From Metellina segmentata (lineage: Eukaryota > Arthropoda > Arachnida > Araneae > Tetragnathidae), in NCBI GenBank assembly GCA_947359465.1, contig OX375876.1, forward strand, positions 81,056,359 through 81,120,358: DNA of 64,000 nucleotides, given 5' to 3'. The notes under the pieces are model-generated. The model did no database searches. It worked only from the letters and a program-made list of their open reading frames with translations, and was not told the origin of the DNA. This document shows positions 45,903-56,160 of this stretch, piece after piece (positions within the stretch are counted from its first letter, which is position 1; each line of letters begins with the position of its first letter). Position numbers and translations under genes: made by a program.

Positions 45903-46135
45903 CCGAGCCGACCAACCGGTCTAGTGGTCAAGGTGTTGGCCTCTGGATCGGAAGATTCCTGGTTCGAATCCGGGGTTAGGGCATGGATGTAAATTGTGCT
46001 GTCCTTTGTTAGGGACAATGATGGTCCACCCACTGGGTACCCCTTCACAAGTGACCATCACTTATGACCTTGTATAAGGCTAAAATGACCTCGGTCAACT
46101 CTGTACTTTGTATTGTATTGTATTGCATTTGTATT
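45903..46135 (+). mobile_element. tRNA-derived SINE, second subfamily
   Basis: The head GAGCCGACCAACCGGTCTAG with B box GGTTCGAATCC is shared with the main SINE. The body (GACAATGATGGTCCACCCAC, CAAGTGACCATCACTTATG) differs. The tail is TTGTATTGTATTGTATTG-like, followed by TTTGTATTTGT. That tail resembles the CR1/L2-like LINE 3' end at 44118, which hints at shared mobilisation machinery. Confidence 0.8.
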
Positions 46136-46285
46136 TGTCTTCGCAATTGTACTGCCTTGCCATTGAAAATATTTATAAAAAAAATTTAAAAAAATATATA
46201 AAAAAAACATTGCTTTCTAATTTTTTTTGTTTACGTCTCTGGGAGGGAAGCTAATACCCGGCCACCAATAATAAAAAACGAAATA

Positions 46286-46618
46286 TGGTAATGGTAATTT
46301 AACTAAACGTCGTACTAGAGCAACACAACGGGCTATTGACGACGGTCCGGGATCAGTCCCTTAAGGGAAAGATCCGAGGACAACACCTCGTAATTTTGAA
46401 CCACGTTCAGATGACGAAGCAACACCTGAGCTGGCACCTCACTCTCCAAACTTCCACGCCAACCCAACGTGAGGACTTTCGGCCACGACAGATTTTAAGG
46501 TGCACCAGCCGTCTCTACACCATACGTTTACAAACATCCATGCCCGGTCCCGGATTCGAACCAGGAACCTTCCGATCCAGAGGCTAACACCTTAACCACT
46601 ATACCGGTTGGTCGGCGT
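46286..46618 (-). mobile_element. Full-length tRNA-derived SINE, main subfamily
   Basis: Colinear on the minus strand with 63550-63885, from the GCCGACCAACCGGTATAGTG head through the B box to the TTACCATTACC-type tail. A likely 7-bp duplication CGAAATA occurs at 46279-46285 and 46619-46625. It lies inside the hAT at 45796-48795. Confidence 0.88.
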
Positions 46619-47214
46619 CGAAATAAAAATTGGTGCATCATACTAATTTGGGACCGTCGCTGAACTTGCATGGCACATGTAACATTTTCTAAAAAAAATT
46701 TCGAAATCCTTAAATCTTATTCCAGGGAAATAAAAATTTATTTTAGCAAATTATTTTTTAGTTTTAAAAGAATGGATTTAGAATTTCATGTGTGAGGGAT
46801 TGGTAAACTTCGTTTAATATTTTTAAATATTTTTCTCCTCAAAATTAGGTAAATATTAACTGTACAATGCTTGTTCAGCGAACCAATAAAAAAATATTTC
46901 ACAACACTAGGATATAAAGATAAAAATACAACAATAAAACTGAATTTGGAAACAATAGATCAAGATTTGGAAACCAAAATTTTTATTTGCTGATTTTAAA
47001 TCAGATTTTGACAAAAAATACTCGCATATTATTTGAGAAATTTTAACAATTTCATACTTAATATGACAAAATTTATGTAAATTATAAGAATAATAAAAAA
47101 TTAGGTACAATAGATACCAAGTTAGGTACACTAAATAAAAATAATTTTAATGAAAACCCCAATTTAAAACTCGAATCTTTAAAGAAAATCATCTTTATCA
47201 ATTAAAATTTTAAT

Positions 47215-48480
47215 TTAAAAAGCAGCAAATGTAGACTTTCGTATTTGATTTCGTCCAATGAATTCATTCAAGAGAGGTCTAAGATCCAGTTCGTCTAAAA
47301 CTGTTTGATGCGTATTTAGTATTGCTACATAGTTAAGTCTCTCTTGTCCCATTGTTGATCTTAGATAGGTTTTAAGACGACAAAGAGAGCTAAAAGATCT
47401 TTCAGCTGTACAAGTTGTCACTGGAAAGGTTTGCAACAGTTTCAAACATTTTTTTACTTCTGGAAAGAGATCTCCAAGAGCTTTGTCACTTAAAATGAAC
47501 TCTTTCAAATTTTTAATTGAATCCAGCGAAACATTTCTTTGTTTGGAAATATCATGCTACATATTTAGATGCAATAACAGCCGGTCACAATCCAAATCAT
47601 CTTTGAAAAACTCTTTAGCACTTGGAAATTCCCCAGTTCCATTTTTTGCTGCTCAAACACACTCTTCTTCGATGGTAACTATATTTTTTATTGCTGAAGA
47701 TTCAAACCTTTCATTGAGGCAATTTAGTACAGTATCAGCAATATAGCTGTCTGTAAAATCCTTTGGACTTAAAAATTTAAAATTCTGCGTTGAACTAAAG
47801 TTTTCTAAACGCTTTGGTACACTACGATGCCGAGGGAGTTTTGGTTCATCCACAACACTATCCTTTTTAGTGATACATTTTTCCCAAAACATCTCAAAAT
47901 TATCCCGTTTTTCATTAATTATTTCTGACAAACAAATAATTTTTTGGTTAATCTCGGAAGCCCCTATCTGAGAAGACTGTATCTGTTGGTTTACTTCTTC
48001 CACAGGGCTCTTCACATGGCTGTACAAAGAAAGGGAGAAAAATGTTTTGAAATCAGACATCTATTCTAGATATCCGGAGCATTTTGCAGCAATATCGGAA
48101 CAATCCGTTTCGGAGAAAACTTCGAAAAATTCCACTAAATTATAGTAATTTTTAATAATAGAATTGATGCTTGATGCTCTCATTGTCCACCTAGTTCGGC
48201 AAAGTGGCCGTAATCCAGTTTTGGAATGGTTTGGGGTGGAAATCCTTGTCAAAAGCTCCATTCTTTTAGATGATTCGTTTACCGTATGAATTAAATCTTT
48301 CGAAATTTTCGGTAGCTGGACTCTACGATTAGAACTTCTTGACCAAATTTCCCCCATCTTCTCAGTTTTCCTGGGTGTCCATTCGTCCATCTTGCAATTT
48401 CTGATAAGAAAAAACTCCGTCCCTTCCTTAAACTTAGTCGGACAACTTTCTGGAGTTCTCAGAACAGAGATAATGACCAC
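47215..48480 (-). pseudogene. hAT transposase, ZMYM1-like, single frame with three stops
   Basis: One minus-strand frame of 1,266 bases carries the catalytic-core and C-terminal parts of a hAT transposase. Blocks in order are LRPLCRTRWTMRASSINSII (conserved RW region), then NYYNLVEFF, EEVNQQIQSS, RHRSVPKRLENF and LEFILSDKAL-type sequence. It ends with FPVTTCTAERSFSSLCRLKT and YLRSTMGQERLN, the hAT C-terminal dimerisation motif. Three in-frame stops (about 48061, 47653 and 47554) are the only breaks I see; there is no frameshift. The upstream zinc-finger and DUF4371-type N-terminal half is missing. Confidence 0.87.
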
Positions 48481-48803
48481 CCCACTAGTAATGAAATCCC
48501 ACTCTCCGCTTTGGGGGTCATCCCAAGCAGATCCCGATGAGTGACCTATCTAATCTCCGCCATCCTTTGAAGTGGAACTCCGGAAGCCGGTTCGCTGCAA
48601 TTCATGGTCCCCACATGTGTTCAGCCGACGGCTACCCGTTAGCGGTAACACTTTGTAGATAAAGTTTAGTGCCATCCACTATCGGTGCAAATGGAATTCG
48701 TAGAGATACAGATACTTAGAAAATCCATACTGAAATCGAAAAATTACTTTAAAATTATTGGGGGGGGGGCAAACCCTATGAAGTCGGCGCCTATGAACTG
48801 AGC

Positions 48804-49574
48804 TGTGTAAGTACTTGGCGCACTCGTATCAGATATTTGTTCACCTTGAAAGTGTGACGCCTATAGTTTCAAGAACACCCACCGAGCCCGTTGACACTGA
48901 GCATCGGATGTCCGGATCTTCTTGAATTCCCCATCTCCAGATCTTTCTTTCTATTGACGTTTCTATAGTTTTTCGTGTTTATTATGCATATATTTGGACA
49001 TTGAAAATTTCACTTTGAAGTCTGATAACAAAACAAGTTTTAATATTTAAGGTTTTTCTATTATTATTTATTTAAAGCACAAAGAGAGACGAAACAAATG
49101 ACACCTCAAATGTCGTGCTCACACTAAGAATCCCGAAGTTAGACTAAATAAAAATGAACTAAATGTTTATAGTGCAATACCGGCCTTGGGCCGGTATTAC
49201 ACTATAAAAGTTCTTTGGCTAATTCTTTTTTATAAATATTGTATTTTTATCGCTGTAACAAATTTATTATTTGCATCCATTGTAATGACTTCGGTAAGGT
49301 AATGGTCGGTAAGACCATAGATTGCTCGGCGAGAGTTGAAAGGTGTACATAACTTGCTTCCGGAGTTGGCCACGGAAAAGATCATAGAAGTTACATGAAC
49401 TATTTAAGTTGGTGAAGCTACTTCCAATTATTTAACTGTGAAGGTAGGACCGTTCATAACACGGAAAATGCACATACTTTCAACTTCTCCACAAAATACT
49501 GGCTCGTCAACCCATTTTTTTTTCCACATCTCCAGTGGTGTACTGGAATCCATTTTTTTTCAAAACATGTTCTA
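48804..49574. other. Unannotated stretch
   Basis: A local inverted repeat (TTTATAGTGCAATACCGGCC and GGCCGGTATTACACTATAAA, about 49167-49207) forms a near-perfect hairpin. No gene is recognised. Confidence 0.5.
49168..49207. repeat. Perfect-looking inverted repeat with GGCC centre
   Basis: Left arm TTATAGTGCAATACCGGCC, spacer TT, and right arm GGGCCGGTATTACACTATAA pair over most of their length. It could be a relic of palindromic transposon ends. Confidence 0.8.
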
Positions 49575-49737
49575 TCTCTACTATTAAAAAAGGAAGTGTC
49601 TGTCTGTTTGTTTTCTGCACGCAAGTCCTGTCGAATCTATGGAACTTACAGTAATGGGATTTGGCACACAGGTAATTCGAATTTTTTTCAATTTTAGGGT
49701 CGCAGCGAATTTTAATATTCAATCTAGGACATTGCAT
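49575..49737 (+). mobile_element. Helitron family B 5'-end fragment
   Basis: It starts TCTCTACTATTAAAAAAGG after an A, then GTGTCTGTCTGTTTG, TCCTGTCGAATC and GGGTCGCAGCGAATTTTAAT. It is truncated at about 49737, against a Tc1 element. Confidence 0.8.
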
Positions 49738-49739
49738 TG

Positions 49740-50923
49740 ATATCTAGGATACCTTTCAACGACTGAAAAAATGCCTCGCCGCAGAATTCGAGCTCATTAC
49801 GAGCAACTTTCAGACTTTGAAAGAGGTCGTATCATTGGATTGAAAGAGGCGGGTTGGGCAAATCGGAGAATCGCTCGTCATGTGAGTCGAAGCGATGCGG
49901 CGATTAGAAGATGCTGGCAAGATTGGGTGGAAATGGCAGATTTCAGCGTCATGATGGTAGCGGTCGATGTAGGGCCACAACAGATCGCGAGGACAGAGTG
50001 ATTGTCATATCATCTGTCACATTGCCTGATTCATCGCTATCAACCATCAGTCGTGCGACCCACACACGAGTGTCCACCATGACCATTCACAGACGGTTGA
50101 GAGAGCGAAATCTACGCTCGTACCGACCGTTACGCCACCTGCCACTCATACCTGCACACTGTCGAGCCAGATTACAGTGGTGCTTGGCTCGATCAGGCTG
50201 GAATGATGCTGACTGGGGACGTATAGTCTTTAGCGACGAATCCCGCTTCCAACTGTGTTCTGACGATCATCAAAGACGGGTCTGGAGACGCCTAGGGCAG
50301 CGTGCCGATCCTGCTTTCACTATTGCACGCCACACGGGCCCTCAACAAGGAGTAATGATCTGGGGTGCCATTTCGCTTGATAGCCGGACCCCTTTGGTCG
50401 TCATTAGAGGTACACTTACTGCACAGCGGTACGTTGACGACATTCTGAGACCTGTTTCGCTTACCGTTTCTTTCGCAGTTCCCTGGGCTTATTTTTCAGC
50501 AAGACAATGCCAGACCACGTACGGCACGTGTTGCTATGAACTGTCTTCAAGCTTGTCAAACACTTCCTTGGCCAGCCAGATCACCAGATCTCTCTCCCAT
50601 CGAGCCTGTCTGGGATATGATGGGAAGTCGACTGCATCCGGCAGGGAATGTTGATGACGTAGTCCGACAATTGGAGCAAATTTGGCAAGAAATACCACAG
50701 GAGACCATCCGGGAGCTTTATCGGTCTATGCCACGCCGTGTGTCAGCTTGCATCCAGGCTAGATGAGGGTCAACACCTTATTGAGCTCGTTACTGTAACT
50801 CTGAAATAAATCACTCAATTGTTCTGAAATTTTAATCATTTTCTATTCTGTACATAATTTTCCTATCCACCAATTTTTGTCTCCATCGGACAACTCCTTC
50901 TTGGAGCGTCGATTTTTTTGTTA
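49740..50923 (+). mobile_element. Tc1-like element, right terminus preserved
   Basis: The right end, reverse-complemented, begins TAACAAAAAAATCGACGCTC then CAAGAAGGAGTTGTCC. The same terminus is at 58341-58392 and, degraded, at 51985-52050. The left terminus is missing, the element abutting a Helitron B fragment. Confidence 0.8.
49771..50766 (+). pseudogene. Tc1-like transposase, nearly full length, frameshifted
   Basis: The N-terminus MPRRRIRAHYEQLSDFERGR, IIGLKEAGWANRRIARHV and AIRRCWQDWVE is the helix-turn-helix domain. A frameshift near 49930-49990 leads into ISRATHTRVSTMTIHRRLRE, WGRIVFSDESRFQLCSDDHQ (first catalytic Asp), GVMIWGAISLDSRTPLVVIR and RYVDDILRPV. A second shift near 50480 precedes QDNARPRTARVAMNCLQACQ and PWPARSPDLSPIEPVWDMM (second Asp and Glu). 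I count 32 residues between them. It ends SMPRRVSACIQAR. Only two frameshifts, so it is fairly recent. The coding region is far more GC-rich than its flanks. Confidence 0.92.
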
Positions 50924-51984
50924 AAGTTTTGACAAAGATATTTTAAAAAATAATTTTGACAAAGAAACATGATAGAGTAATGGTTAACTTTGATAAAAGA
51001 CGTGCTTTGTCAAAGTTTCTTTTATAAAAGTTAGCCTCCTCATCCAATATTTGAAAAAAAATATTAGTTGGTGCACTTTCTCTACGAAAGTTCTAACTGA
51101 AAAGCTATAAAAGCTTATCTTGCTAAAACTTTTATTTACAGAAGACATACAGTTCTAATAAAGCATTTCATTGTTTCGAAACTTGTCGAAATCATCGAAA
51201 TACATCTGATTAAGAACACAATCGCGTTTATCGTATCTCATCCACTATGACTCGTTTATCTTAAGTCTTTTACTCTTACAATCATATTTAATAGATAAAA
51301 TGAACGCGGAAACAAATTTTATAAATTTTTAGGGGAACCAAAGAAATATATTTGGAAACTGAAAGCACAAAGTAGTTTAAAACCTTATCGAAAATCTATT
51401 GTTTCCCAAATTGCATATTGATTTCATTTCATACGTATCACCCTACGAAAGCAAATATCGCTAGGGCCGATCTCCTTATTCCGTTACACCGATACGCCCA
51501 GGTGAAATGTACCCCCAACTCCATCCAGAGGCGAATCAAGTCAATTTGAGGGCCTACTTACAAATAATTTAGAGGCCAATTGTACAGATCATTCTCACAT
51601 TTCCTAAGCGCAATATATTTTAAAAACGTATGCAATACATTTTTATTATTAGATATTGTTATGAATAAAATTAATTATAACTATAAATCTCTTAAAATTG
51701 TAAAGAATTAATAGCTCAAATTAATTACATCTAATACTAATGTTAACATTGAAAAATCAAAAAGCAATCTTCATATATTTTGATGTAAATGGTTTCGAAA
51801 CGCCTCCCCTCCCCTTTATGACTATGCAATCAATATTCAGTTCTTTTCACCAGTTCAAGAAGTTCGTAATTTCTTTGCTGAAATTTGGAATATCCTATTA
51901 TATTGCTGAAAAAACTATCAAGAGTAAAAGGACTGACATTTCATAGCCATAAAATGTCCTCAATCAATTTACAAAAAAATACAT
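50924..51984. other. Unannotated AT-rich stretch
   Basis: No feature recognised. Confidence 0.5.
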
Positions 51985-52428
51985 TCTCTAACAAAAAAAA
52001 AACAACGCACCAAAAATAATAAAATTTGGTGGATGTGAAGAACATACATAGAAAAACAAACAATTAAAATTACAGAACAATTGAATGATTATTTCAGAGT
52101 TTGACCGTCACAAAGGGAGGAAGTCAATAAGGCGTTGGTCCACCTCTGGCCTGGATGGAAGCTGTTACCCGGCGTGGCATGGACTGAAAAAGTTCCCGGA
52201 TGGTGTCCTGAGGAATTTACTGTCCAATTGTCTCCAACTGTCGGGTTAAAGGGTCAGCATTCCGTGATGGTTGCAATCACCTTCACATAACGTCCCAAAC
52301 ATGCTGTATGGGAGAGAGATCAGGAGACCTAGCTGGCCAAGGAAGTGTTGGGAAAGCTTGAAAACAATTCATAACAACACGTGCCGTGAACGGCCGGGCA
52401 TCATCTTGTTCAAGATCCGCCTCCTACC
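51985..52428 (-). pseudogene. Tc1-like transposase C-terminal fragment
   Basis: Reverse-complemented, it reads LEQDDARPFTARVVMNCFQ, then PWPARSPDLSPIQHVWDVM (the catalytic Glu replaced by Gln), IRELFQSMPRRVTASIQARG. The 3' UTR is followed by a degraded terminus near 51985 (AACAAAAAAAAAACAACGCA). It is the same subfamily as 49740-50923. The N-terminal two thirds are missing; sequence at 52430 switches to a LINE. Confidence 0.85.
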
Positions 52429-52819
52429 GACTCACCTGTTTTGGTTTAGAGTCATGTGAAGGGAGGGGGGGGGACTTCCAGTTCACAGATAGATCCCGAA
52501 GACCCCCCACCCACCGACGAAATCTATTAAAATTGTCAACAGACAAGGAGCAATGGCCCAGACAACAAATCAGAACACATAATACAAAAGATGGGCAACA
52601 GGATTTGATAACTAAAAGGAATTGACGGAAATCCAAGACATAAATAAAAGGGATGCCACTATCCCTGGTTCATAAAAAACAGGGCCACAACACAACAGTT
52701 AAAACTCTTAAAAGATTAAAATATAATAAAGAGAATATCAAAAGGAACTTGACCTAGTCAAACGTTTTTACAGAAAAATATAAAAAATTAAAAGGGGGAT
52801 GGACCCAACAGCAACAGAC

Positions 52820-53593
52820 TCAGGTCATATCGCCAGCCACATCCGCCGCCATCATGACGCATTTCCGGATCCTATACCTCGAGATCTCATTGTCAAGTAC
52901 CGAATTGAGACACACCGGTTTGTTGGCAACGGTTGGTCTACCAAGATGATAGTTAATTGTATGTCTGCAGCTAAACAGATAATGGTCTGGATCGCCGATT
53001 TCTCTGCAACTACACAAGTCACCATTTTTAAGCTTGAATCGGTGAAGGTACTTTGTGAACGAACCATGACCAGTAAGGAGCCAGACGAGATGCCTATCAG
53101 AAATCAAAGTTTTACAATTGACTTTGGGATGGAATTCCCTCAATCTAAGACCTTTTTCAGAGGAGCTGTAGTAATTTTGCCATTCCTGTACTTTGAAGTG
53201 CAATATTTATCGTTTAACGTTATTGATTTTTTAACTGATAATAAATAAGACGATTTGTTAGTATGAGATTTAAGTGCCTGAATGGAGCTTCGACTGTCGT
53301 TGTAGATGTTAATTCGTTTAGTGTTTTTGATCGCCCACTATATTGATTGGTGTATGGCTGTTAATTCAGCCTGAAAAACGCTATTGTTGATATTAAGTTT
53401 GGACTGATGGACTTCAATCAAAGTTTGACCAGAAAATATGCACACCGCAGCCTCGATATTGCCATCAATACCGGAGCCATCCTCAATACCGGAGCCATCA
53501 TCATCCATCATCCGGTGTACACCTCATGGTCAAGATTTGGAATAGTTAGAGGAAAATTTAGAATAAGAGTCTACGTGGGAATATTTATTGTTG
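52820..53593 (-). pseudogene. LINE RNase H and C-terminal zinc segment
   Basis: The minus strand reads DGSGIDGNIEAAVCIFSGQT (first RNase H Asp), NNSVFQAELTAIHQSI (Glu), then INIYNDSRSSIQALKS (Asp). This is followed by LKKVL/RLREFHPKVNCKT, LLTGHGSFTKYLHRF and KNGDLCSCREIGDPDHYLFS with a CxC...H...C zinc pattern. One stop follows HQSI and a frameshift lies near 53160. RNase H would remove the RNA template during reverse transcription. The Tc1 at 53596 separates it from the linker. Confidence 0.85.
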
Positions 53594-53595
53594 TA

Positions 53596-54347
53596 CACAG
53601 AGGCTGTTCATACATTTTTTAGACAATGTTTATTGTATTCACAAAACTAAATTACATAAAATTCTTGTATTTTAAATGTTCTATTTGATAGCCCTTATTC
53701 TGAACTATCTTTCGACACCGTAATTTCCAGGATAATAATTCCTTTTGAAGTGCCAGAAGAGGTATTCTATCCCATTCATTCTGAACAGCTTTCCAGAGTC
53801 CTGTAAGGGTTGTGGGACGACGTTTGGATAATGCAGATTTTTGAAGTCCGAAAGCACAAAATCCATTTTCATCGGGAGATTTACAGTGGACACTGAGCAT
53901 TTTAATGATTTTGCAATTGTCCTTTGACTAGGGGGATTTTTTTTTCACATTAAACAACGTACCTTTGCAATAGTCGAGGATGTCCGTTTCTTCCTTGGAT
54001 ACTTGTTTGGAATTTTTGTCCCACTTGAGGCTCCAATTTATCGGTTTTTTTTTTCCTTTCTTGTTGACGATATTACCTATCGACGCTTTAGAAATCACAA
54101 AACAATGACTCCCACATCGTTTTTGGATAACGGAATATGACTATTTCTCTTCGGAAAAAGCATAAATATAGCCTTCGAACTACTGTTTCGTTAAAAACAC
54201 CATTTTGAATAAAAACAAACCTCTCAAGCCGCAGACGATAATTTTGACTTTTAAAAACATAGTAGAACTGCAATTATTTCTTTTGCAGCAAACGATTTTT
54301 TAATACCGTTTACCAATTTCGTCTAAAAATTGTACGAACAGCCTCTG
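53596..54347 (-). mobile_element. Tc1/mariner element inserted in the LINE
   Basis: TA (53594-53595 and 54348-54349) flanks inverted ends. The left is CACAGAGGCTGTTCATACAT and the right, reverse-complemented, CAGAGGCTGTTCGTACAATT, both followed by TTTTTAGAC. The minus strand retains an N-terminal piece (ASIGNIVNKKGKKKPI-type, about 54075-54000) and a C-terminal piece. The latter runs SPDENGFCAFGLQKSALSKR, LTGLWKAVQNEWDRIPLLAL, ELLSWKLRCRKIVQNKGY. The whole catalytic centre between them is deleted. It is a different lineage from the other Tc1 elements of the window. Confidence 0.88.
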
Positions 54348-54359
54348 TACTATTGTAAT

Positions 54360-54751
54360 CTAAATTAAGCACTGAAGGTCCAAGCTCGGGCGCGTGCAGC
54401 CGCCTTTAGACAGTATTGAACCTAAGGCTGAGAGACTTGAGAGTCACGTGGAGAGGAGGAATGCCGCAGAGGGCGCTGAGGGAGTCAGTATGGGAGGTCT
54501 TGTAGGCTCCACAAATCTTGAGAAGAGGTCGTTGGTTCAAGTGAAGTTTTGCAATCTGTTTAAGAGTAAGATTGCCTCCCCAAATGCCGGCTCCATAGGT
54601 AATTGTCTATTCCGTGACCGTCAAATACCACTCCTTCTGGAACCGGCCACTGACACCCCAACCACCCCTTTTGACTTTAGAAATGGAACTTCCGATTTGG
54701 AGCCACTTTGAGAGTATTGAGGAGATATGATTTCTCCACGTGACTCCGCCA
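54360..54751 (-). pseudogene. LINE post-RT linker segment
   Basis: The minus strand reads GGVTWRNHISSILSK, then a WLQIGSSISKVKRGGWGVSG stretch and YGAGIWGGNLTLKQIAKLHL (with a frameshift), NQRPLLKICGAYKTSHTDSL, SALCGIPPLHVT. The YGAxIW and L...QR..L motifs lie between RT and RNase H in I-type LINEs. The frame resumes from the RT block on the far side of the Helitron at 54752-56977. Confidence 0.8.
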
Positions 54752-54760
54752 TCTCTAATA

Positions 54761-56160
54761 CACTCATTGCCATAAAAATTTGCGCACCAAGAAATAACTG
54801 TGGGATTGTAACGAAACTTGGCATGAAGGTACATGTCGGCCAGGTATGCAAATGATTAGAAATGCAGCATGATTGCGCATTGCGTTATGCCACTAGAGGG
54901 CGTTGAACTTCGTTCTCCTTGGAGTATAAAACAGGTAAGCAGAGCTTGTTTGAGTGTACTTAATCTTTTGCAAAGGAAACGCTGAGATAGACATGCCGTT
55001 ACGCCGCCATCGAAGACAATATGAGCAGCTGTCAGAGTTCGAGAGGGGAAGAATCATCGGGATGATGGAAGCTGGGTGGTCAGTTCGGCGAGTAGCTCGT
55101 CAATTAGGCAGTTCTTATTTTACTGTGAGGAGGTGTTGGGACCAGTGGACAGAAGAGACGTCATTTACACGGCGGCCAGGCCCAGGACGCCCTCGACAGA
55201 AGACCGTACCATGATACGAAACGCACGCGTAGAGCCAACTGCCTCATCGGCCGCTATCCAGACACAGGCAGCGACTTCACTACGGGCCCCTGTGTCTTCC
55301 CGAACCATCGCAAGGCGTCTGACTGAAGGACATCTGGTATCGCGGCGCCCATTACGTGTGTTGCCACTGACACACACACACCGACGCCTCCGTTTGGAGT
55401 GGTGTCGTGCACGACGGGATTGAACTGCAACGGAATGGAACCAGGTCGTCTTCAGCGACGAATCTAGATTCAATATGAGCAGTGATGACAATCGTGTTAG
55501 TTTGTGGAGGCCCCGTGGTGAACGCCTCAATCCTGCCTTCGCTTTACAGCGACACACCGCTCCCACAGCTGGTGTGATGGTATGGGGTGCCATTACTTAC
55601 GATACACGGCTACCCCTAATATTGATCCATAGCACAATGACAGCCCAGCGGTACGTCCATGACATCTTTCAGCCACATGTGATGCCACTCATGGCAGGGC
55701 TTCCAGGAGCCATTTTTCAACAAGACAATGCTCAACCACACGCAGCAAGGATGTCACAAGACTGCCTCCGCCACATTACCACCCTTCTCTGAACTGCTCG
55801 ATCCCCAGATTTGTCATCAATCGAGCATATCTGGGATCATTTGGAACGGCAAGTTGGACACCCTACGAGTTTGGTCGAACTAGAGACGCGTTTACAGCAA
55901 CTGTGGAACGAGATGTCTCAGGACATCATACGGAACTTGTATGCCTCAATGCCCGCTCGTATCGCATCGTACATTCGTGCTAGAGGGGGTCCAACTGAGT
56001 ACTAAAACTTCCGTTCATTTGTACTTTTTTTTGCAATAAATGATTCTTTTTCTTTGATTTTCTAATCACTTACTTATATCAAAGTAGTACTTACATGTGT
56101 AAAATTTCGTTTCATTTTGACGACTTTTTCTTGATGAGCAAATTTTTATGGCAATGAGTG
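54761..56160 (+). mobile_element. Tc1-like element, complete with both termini
   Basis: TA (54759-54760, 56161-56162) flanks inverted ends that agree for 23 bp: CACTCATTGCCATAAAAATT then TGC. Length 1,400 bp. It sits in the 5' terminus of Helitron family B, nine bases from its first base. Confidence 0.94.
54993..56005 (+). pseudogene. Tc1-like transposase, nearly intact
   Basis: It starts MPLRRHRRQYEQLSEFERGR, IIGMMEAGWSVRRVARQLGS, VRRCWDQWTEE (helix-turn-helix), then RRPGPGRPRQ, the usual hinge. After a frameshift near 55170 come SSRTIARRLTEGHLVSRRPL, WNQVVFSDESRFNMSSDDNR (first Asp), GVMVWGAITYDTRLPLILIH and GAIFQQDNAQPHAARMSQDC (second Asp). These are followed by TARSPDLSSIEHIWDHLERQ (Glu) and NLYASMPARIASYIRARGG. 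In-frame stops lie near 55421 (after RARRD) and at 55790-55792, where LPWPARS in relatives suggests a Trp-to-stop change. By my count 32 residues separate Asp and Glu. Confidence 0.93.

Larger units (their letters stand above)
45796..48795 (-). mobile_element. hAT DNA transposon (ZMYM1-like), 3.0 kb, with two SINEs
   Basis: A perfect 8-bp duplication AACTGAGC (45788-45795 and 48796-48803) flanks inverted ends. The left begins CAGGGGCGCCGACTTC and the right, reverse-complemented, CATAGGCGCCGACTTC. The minus strand holds a hAT transposase. Two SINEs inserted in the 3' noncoding part (45903-46135 and 46286-46618). Without them the element is about 2.4 kb, so N-terminal coding was probably lost. 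Confidence 0.92.

Noticed and set aside
50889..50925. Hairpin CTCC-TTCTT-GGAG followed by a T-run as a terminator or small RNA end
   Set aside because: The same sequence at 58341-58392 is the terminal inverted repeat of a Tc1 subfamily.
52799..53248. 149-codon plus-strand frame
   Set aside because: Antisense of the LINE RNase H and zinc segment.
55165..55593. 142-codon minus-strand frame
   Set aside because: Antisense shadow of the GC-rich Tc1 transposase at 54993-56005.
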